Positions 59,165 through 64,000 of a DNA stretch of 64,000 nt are shown piece by piece (the stretch's first letter is position 1; the number at the start of each line of letters is the position of its first letter). Both the position numbers and the translations under genes were made by a program. The stretch is from the NCBI GenBank assembly GCA_018697195.1, contig JAGMWU010000140.1, positions 1 through 64,000 of the forward strand, given 5' to 3'. Under the pieces are notes generated by a model, which saw nothing but the letters and a program-made list of their open reading frames with translations, had not been told where the DNA came from and did not search any database. The stretch comes from Certhia americana. Lineage: Eukaryota > Chordata > Aves > Passeriformes > Certhiidae.

Positions 59165-59331
59165 CGTCAGAAATGAGGGAGGGAAAAGCAAATGGCCAGT
59201 GTTGACAAAACAACAGCACACAGTTGTGGTGTTAGGGAGGATCTTGCTTTGGTAACTGAGTCTGTTGGAACCACAATTACTGCATCTAGTGCAGGACTGT
59301 GGGACTGGGGCAGTGCAGGAGAAGTGTAAAA
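59165..59331 (+). promoter_or_regulatory. Promoter of keratin copy 11
   Basis: CGTCAGAAATGAGGGAGGG at about 59165, ACTGGGGCAGTGCAGGAGAAG, then TGTAAAA at 59325-59331 in the TATA position. The exon 1 donor is weak (ATAAG|GTCAAA at 59386). Confidence 0.72.
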
Positions 59332-59782
59332 GCCAGCCCTTATCCTCACTGTCAATCCAGTCTCGTCTCTCCATGCATTGAATAAGGTCAAAGTTGAAGA
59401 CCTTTTCTCCTCTACTCCTTCTATTTCCCTCCTTATATGTCTCCACATAACTGTCCATTTTTCTATGCCAGGTATAGGGCTGCTTCTGATGAGAGAGGGA
59501 CAGGACCACAGAAGTGTGCATAGGGAGGGTGGGACTGACCACAGTGAGTGAGGATAGGTGGGTCCCCTGGGCTTGGTTGTGCAGGGAAGGTAACTTCATG
59601 GTAAGTGGAAGGAGAAGCTTGTGCCGGCATCAGGCACACACCTCAAAATTCTGTTCCCATCTTGCTTTCACAGGGCACGCATGCATGGCCTGGTGGCCGG
59701 ACAGAAAACAGGCTGCTTTTCACACATGCCTCATGCCTGTCTTTGATTCTATCTCTGCCAGGTGCACGTGCCGCCCCAAGAC

Positions 59783-60085
59783 ATGTCGGATTACACCCGT
59801 GCGGCCCCGCCAGCCTGCGGCCACACCCCGCTGGCCACCAACAGCTGCAATGAGCCCTGTGTCAGCAGTGCCAGGACTACACCGGGCCATCCAGCCCTCA
59901 CCCGTGGTGTGTGACCCTGCCCGGGCCACATCCTCAGTCCTTCCCACCGAACACCGCCGTGGGAGCCCTCCACCTCTGCTGCTGTGGGGCAGCATCCTCA
60001 GCTCTCAGGAGTGCCATCAACTCTGGGGCTAGCCTCGCAGGCCCAGGGCAGTGGCCACTCTGTGGAACGAGGTGCTTACCTGCTG
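59783..60085 (+). pseudogene. Feather beta-keratin (copy 11), frameshifted
   Basis: Acceptor TGCCAG at 59756-59761, ATG at 59783 (CAAGACATGTCGGATTACACC, where GGA replaces the expected C-T-GC). Then segments in alternating frames: [52 protein letters not shown], and the end CTTACCTGCTGG with a shifted stop. The polyA hexamer is reduced (CTCATAAATT near 60147). Confidence 0.82.
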
Positions 60086-60477
60086 GAAAGCTGCCCCTGA
60101 ACAGGGGCCCTTCCACCTGGATCCCCCTTTTCCCTCTTTTGGATCTCATAAATTCTGCTGATACACGGCCTGTGACTGTGTGTCATCCTTTGCCTTCAGA
60201 CCTCCCAAGGCAGAGCTTGGTTGCCCAGGGCGTGTTTCTGGGAGGGGGTGTTGGAGCTGGTTGGCACTTGGCTGTCAACACAGGCTGGTATTGGCTGTGC
60301 TCCGTGTGCACTGCGTTGACTCTCCGGGGTTTTGAATTTCTCGTCCCAGATGCTCTGAAAGGAATAACAAACACATTCAGAATTCCAATAGGATGGGGGG
60401 AAAGGAACCTTAAGCTCATCGGTTTCCCTCCCTGCCATGGGCCGGGACACCTTACAACCCAGTGCAATTCCCAACAC

Positions 60478-60700
60478 CTGTCTCAGCATGGCCTCAAGCA
60501 CTTCAGGGATCCAGGGCAGCACTAGCATATCTGGACAACCTGTATGCCAGGGCCTACGGTCTATAAAAAAGGATTTCTCGTGACATTACAATCTATCAAC
60601 CATCTCCTGTCAGAGCTGAAGGCACCCCTCTTGTCCTGTCACTGCTATTCTTGTAAATAGCTCTCTCCATCTTGACTGGAATTCCGATCAAGGCCACCAA
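60478..60700 (-). mobile_element. CR1 fragment, minus strand
   Basis: TTCAGGGATCCAGGGCAGC, TCTGGACAACCTGTATGCCAGG and TTGTCCTGTCACTGCTATTC are reverse-complement CR1 3'-region phrases in the expected order. Confidence 0.7.
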
Positions 60701-61329
60701 TACATCACCCCACAGCTTTACTCCTAGGTCTAGAGACATCCCAATTCCTGCCAGCCTTCCCTCATAGCAAGGGAGATCGCTCCATCCCTCGAGAGAACCT
60801 TGGATCCCTGGACTTGTTCCAATAACGACCGGTTCCTTACTGGCTGAGACCCCCCTGAGTTGGAGGCAGCTCTGCAGGTGGGTCTTCACCCTGAGCGTGG
60901 CCAGAATCAGGCATCTCCTCCCAGCCAGATGACCAAGATGGTAGAAGCAGCCAGGACACAGCTGGCTTGTCTGGACTGCCAAGCACAGTTCTGGTTCGTG
61001 GCAGGCAATGTCATGGGCAACCCAAGTCCTTGCAGGGCCTGCAGACAATGAATAGAATAGAATTACCTGGAACAGCAGAAAATACCACATAGTCCGGACC
61101 ACAATGCACCTTTTTCTTTCCTCTTAAGCTGAACAATTTGACACAATTACTCAGCACGTGAATGTATCATATGACAAGACAAAGGACCACCTTCCCATCA
61201 GACTCCAGGACTCGATCCCAGCCTAACCAAAGGATTCCCAAAAGAGATGGACACCGCGCAGGGGCTGCCTTCTCACAGGACCTGGGCCCCATGGAACACA
61301 CAATGGGTTGCGTGGGTGCCCAGAAAGAT

Positions 61330-61752
61330 GAATGGCCCCACGTGGAACTTCGGAACTTCAACAAAGCCAAGTGCAAGGTACTGACACGCTTTGGGGCAAT
61401 CTCAGAAATCAATAGGGATCTGGGGTCGGATGCTAGCGAGGGCTGCCCTGCACAGGAGGGATCGCAAAATATCCATGGTCACGGGATGCAGCACCCCTGC
61501 TCGAAGGGCAGCTGAAGCACTTGAGGTTTTTCAAGCGGTCAGGAGAAGAGCAGGATCTTGTGGGCACCTTACTGCAGCTTTCCGTACATCACCAGGGTGG
61601 GTGTAAGGACGTTGCAGAGAGACATGAAATCAAGTGATTGGATCAGGGCAGCGAGTTCTAAACTGGAATAGGCTAGTCTGGAGCTGAGGAAGGTTGGGAC
61701 TAAAAGATCTTTAACAATCTTCTTCCAACAAAACCATTCTGGGCTTCCCATG
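61330..61752 (+). mobile_element. CR1 LINE 3' end
   Basis: CACGTGGAACTTCGGAACTT, AACAAAGCCAAGTGCAAGGT and, at the end, GGTTGGGACTAAAAGATCTT and AAAACCATTCTGGGC follow the CR1 3' region. Its flank (61760-62220) parallels 48515-48990. Confidence 0.75.
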
Positions 61753-62184
61753 TTAACGGGGGTCTGTGATGAAGGGCAGCTCAAGGCACTGTGTCCACCC
61801 TTAAGAAACTTTCAGACATGGGATCTGCTGGAGTCTGAGGGAATCCAGTATGATTGCCTGGTACAGAAAACATTCAGTGATGGAGTACTTGGTCTCCAGT
61901 GTTGAGATGGAGAAATGAAAAGAAAGGGAAGTGCAAAACAGAGTGGATGTTTGCCTCTGGAAAACGTAGGGAAATTCCATCCTGACCCAAAGAAGCAGAG
62001 AAATCAGAAACTAACGAGTCATCAGTGCACCTTGAGCACAGCTTTCCAATGACAGCTGTGTGATAGCCAGGTGCAAAACCAGCCCCAACAACCCTCCCAG
62101 AAACACCCTGGGGCAACATCTCTGCCTGGGAGAGAGTCTGAAGGGCAAAGGATGACCAACAGGCAAAGGCGGATGCAGCAGAAA

Positions 62185-62190
62185 TTTAAT
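62185..62190 (-). terminator. ATTAAA polyadenylation signal, keratin copy 12
   Basis: Minus-strand GGACTCATTAAATTTCTGCTGC only about 60 bp after the stop, so the 3' UTR is about 300 bp shorter than in copy 4. Confidence 0.75.
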
Positions 62191-62247
62191 GAGTCCAAAA
62201 GAGGGAAAAAGGGTGGATACAGGTGGAGGCACGGTGCAGGGGGCAGC

Positions 62248-62566
62248 TTAGCAGGGGAAGAAACCTCGTGCCACAGAGGCCACTGCCCAGGCCGAGAGGC
62301 TAAAAAGCCCCCAGAGTTGGTGGCACTCCCTGAGAGTGAGGATGGGCCCACAGCAGACAGATGTGGAGGATCCCACGGCGGTGTTCTTTGGGAAGGAGCT
62401 GAGGATGGGCACAGGGAGGAGTCACCACCCCACAGGTGAGGGCTGGATGGCCACGGTGGAGTCCTGGCACTGCCTGACCAACAGGGCTCATTGCAGCTGT
62501 TGGCCAGCGGGTGTTGAGGCCGCAGGGCTGGCAGGGCCGGCATGGGGGTAGCAGGACAGTTTGGGC
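62248..62566 (-). pseudogene. Feather beta-keratin (copy 12), frameshifted, start lost
   Basis: Among the best preserved of the broken copies: [17 protein letters not shown], the core ([14 protein letters not shown] equivalent), SGGF and a TAA at 62250-62248 like that of copy 4. The start codon is lost by a short deletion (CCAAACTGTCCTGC where copy 4 has CCAAGACATGTCCTGC). Frames shift at CCTCAACACCCG, CTGTTGGTCAGG, TGTGGGGTGGTGACTCCTCC and elsewhere. The acceptor (TGCCAG|GTGCACGTG) is intact. Confidence 0.85.
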
Positions 62567-62966
62567 TGCACGTGCACCTGGCAGATGAGGAAGGGGAAAG
62601 CCAGAGCTCATGGGTGAGTAAGAATCAGCTTGTCACCCCACCATGAGGAAACAAAGGCATTAGTGGATGCAAGTCTGGAAGCCGTATAGTGCTTCTTCTT
62701 TCCTCAGAAGAGCCCTGTCCAGAGCTACCCACAAGAAGATGCCTGCCAGTCCATAGCTGGGAAACCTCTCAGACAAGTCTCAGCGGTTTTCTGATGTTAC
62801 TTCTGATCCTTGATATCACATGGCAAGAATCCATAGAGGACAAAGTAACAGTATAGACTGAGCAACCCCATGGGGGGAGGAGAAAGATGAGGAAAAAGCT
62901 TAGACTCAACTGTTCTCAAGGCGATGGAGGTAAGAGGAGTGAATGAGAGAGTGGGAGAAGGGCCCA

Positions 62967-63040
62967 TTTTTATTACTTCCTGCAATGCCCAAAGCCCACA
63001 GTAACTGCACAAGGAAATAATTCCTGCAGTCTCACCTCCA
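62967..63040 (-). promoter_or_regulatory. Promoter of keratin copy 12 (TATA variant)
   Basis: Minus strand AATAAAAA (62974-62967) at the TATA position. Upstream are GGGCATTGCAGGAAG, a TTACTGTGGGC segment, and plus-strand TTTCCTCATTTCTGGAC near 63109. The donor region reads GAACAGTTGAGTC, so the GT is displaced. Confidence 0.65.
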
Positions 63041-63489
63041 AGCCAAATAACATTCTACCCAATGGCGCAGTGTGGTTTGGTTTCCATCTATGTTGCCACT
63101 TAATTTCCTCATTTCTGGACATTCCCACTAAGTCATGGAGTCACTTCTATCATGTAGTGGGTGGAAATGCAAGGATTCTTGTGGAGGAACGATCTAGTAT
63201 TCGAGGAACAAAGCCTCAAGGATGACCCATGTTGGAGTTCTGTATACTACTGCCTCATGGATGTGTGGCTCTTGAGACACGCCCCTCTTCCCCCTTTCCT
63301 CATCCCATGATGCATTTTTGTCTGCACACTTATTCATGCTGACTTGGAGGATACCAAGTCCTGCCACACTTGTCATTCTGCGAACACCTGAGCTGTGGCA
63401 GTGCTGCAAGCAGGTAGGATTAGGGCAATGGCCTTGGGGCTGGCCTGCAGCTGGCGGTATGGGCCAGCCCAGTGCTGAAGATGGTTTCC

Positions 63490-63780
63490 TTGGGTATGGA
63501 TGGAGCTGCCCTTGCTGGAAGGGAATTCAGCATGCCTGGGACAGGCCTGCAGGACATCCCACACTCTTTGCTGGTTCTCACACCAAAAATTTAGAGCGTG
63601 ACTCACCATGGGGCAGGAGAGTCTCTCCTGGAGATTTGCCCTACTGAGCATTCCGCCCATCCTGGGACAAGTCCCAGCTGCCCTCCATGTCTGCAGGCAG
63701 GGAAGGTGCATCACTCCTGGTGTAGTTGAAGCTGGAAAGTTTTGCATCAGGACCTTTTTGCGCACACTCCCGCCTGAGCC
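63490..63780. promoter_or_regulatory. Conserved intergenic block 5
   Basis: GGAGCTGCCCTTGCTGGAAGG, GGTTCTCACACC, AAATTTAGAGCGTGACTCACC, GGAGATTTGCCCTACTGAGC, CAGCTGCCCTCCATGTCTGC. By analogy a further plus-strand keratin copy is expected just beyond the end of the window. Confidence 0.7.
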
Positions 63781-64000
63781 CTGCATGTGGATTTTGTAGG
63801 GCTCTCTCTATCACCTTTCCAGATATCAAGACAAGTCTGGACGGTGTTATTCCCTTACATGTTATTCCAATCATGCCTCTCTGAAGAAAAGACACGCACT
63901 GGCTTTCATTCCAATTCTCAGAAGCATTCTGTAGTCGCTGTGGATACAAAAGGGAGTGAGAAAGGCTTTGTTACTGACAACAGTGAACACAAACATCAAT

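Noticed and set aside
1..64000. CRISPR array, bacterial operon or phage features
   Set aside because: TATA/intron/polyA gene structure, CR1 and ERV sequences show a bird nuclear genome. The spaced repeats seen are minisatellites without regular unique spacers.
1..64000. tRNA or other structured RNA genes
   Set aside because: I saw no convincing A-box/B-box pair or cloverleaf while reading; a covariance-model scan would be needed to exclude them.

Overview
The window is bird genomic DNA, most likely from a songbird. It holds part of a feather beta-keratin (corneous beta-protein) gene cluster embedded in CR1 LINE fragments and endogenous-retrovirus (ERV) debris. Two keratin reading frames are intact: 657-965 (+, 102 aa) and 32291-32596 (-, 101 aa). 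Both have the typical avian layout of a TATA box, a short non-coding exon 1, one intron of about 340-380 bp, and the whole coding sequence in exon 2. Ten more copies are recognisable at about 17.7-18.3 (-), 21.3-21.8 (+), 36.8-37.1 (+), 41.1-41.5 (-), 45.4-45.7 (+), 49.0-49.4 (-), 52.0-52.3 (+), 56.8-57.1 (-), 59.8-60.1 (+) and 62.2-62.6 kb (-). All ten are broken by small indels.

The twelve copies alternate strictly in strand (+ - + - ...). They form divergent pairs, each facing outward from a shared 1.7-3.2 kb promoter-to-promoter spacer. Several pairs are large imperfect palindromes; the clearest have arms at 17.2-19.1/20.4-22.3 kb and 49.7-50.3/51.0-51.6 kb. From 32 kb onward, every divergent spacer contains the same roughly 300-bp non-coding block (33.9, 42.4, 50.7, 58.4 and 63.5 kb), a candidate shared control element or a marker of the duplication unit.

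Two subfamilies occupy different parts of the window. The left copies (0.7, 18 and 21 kb) share a Cys-type C-terminal segment (S-C-I-T-N). The 18/21-kb pair also has an expanded Cys-Pro-rich N-terminal repeat. The copies from 32 kb onward are of the ordinary feather type with a Gly-rich S-G-L-G-S segment. The 22.7-31 kb interval between them is mostly retroelement: an old ERV with protease-like and reverse-transcriptase-like remnants, a younger solo LTR nested in it, other LTR-like blocks and a CR1 3' end.

The interval 1.3-17 kb contains no intact gene that I recognise. It holds CR1 tips, a clean 538-bp solo LTR with a 5-bp target duplication, a 39-bp minisatellite, a perfect 21-bp hairpin, and two orphan keratin promoter relics (10.8 and 13.2 kb) suggesting lost genes.

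The broken copies differ from one another mainly by scattered one-base gaps, in non-coding flanks as well as in coding sequence. That pattern is as compatible with uncorrected long-read consensus errors as with true pseudogenes, so the status of the ten broken copies is left open.
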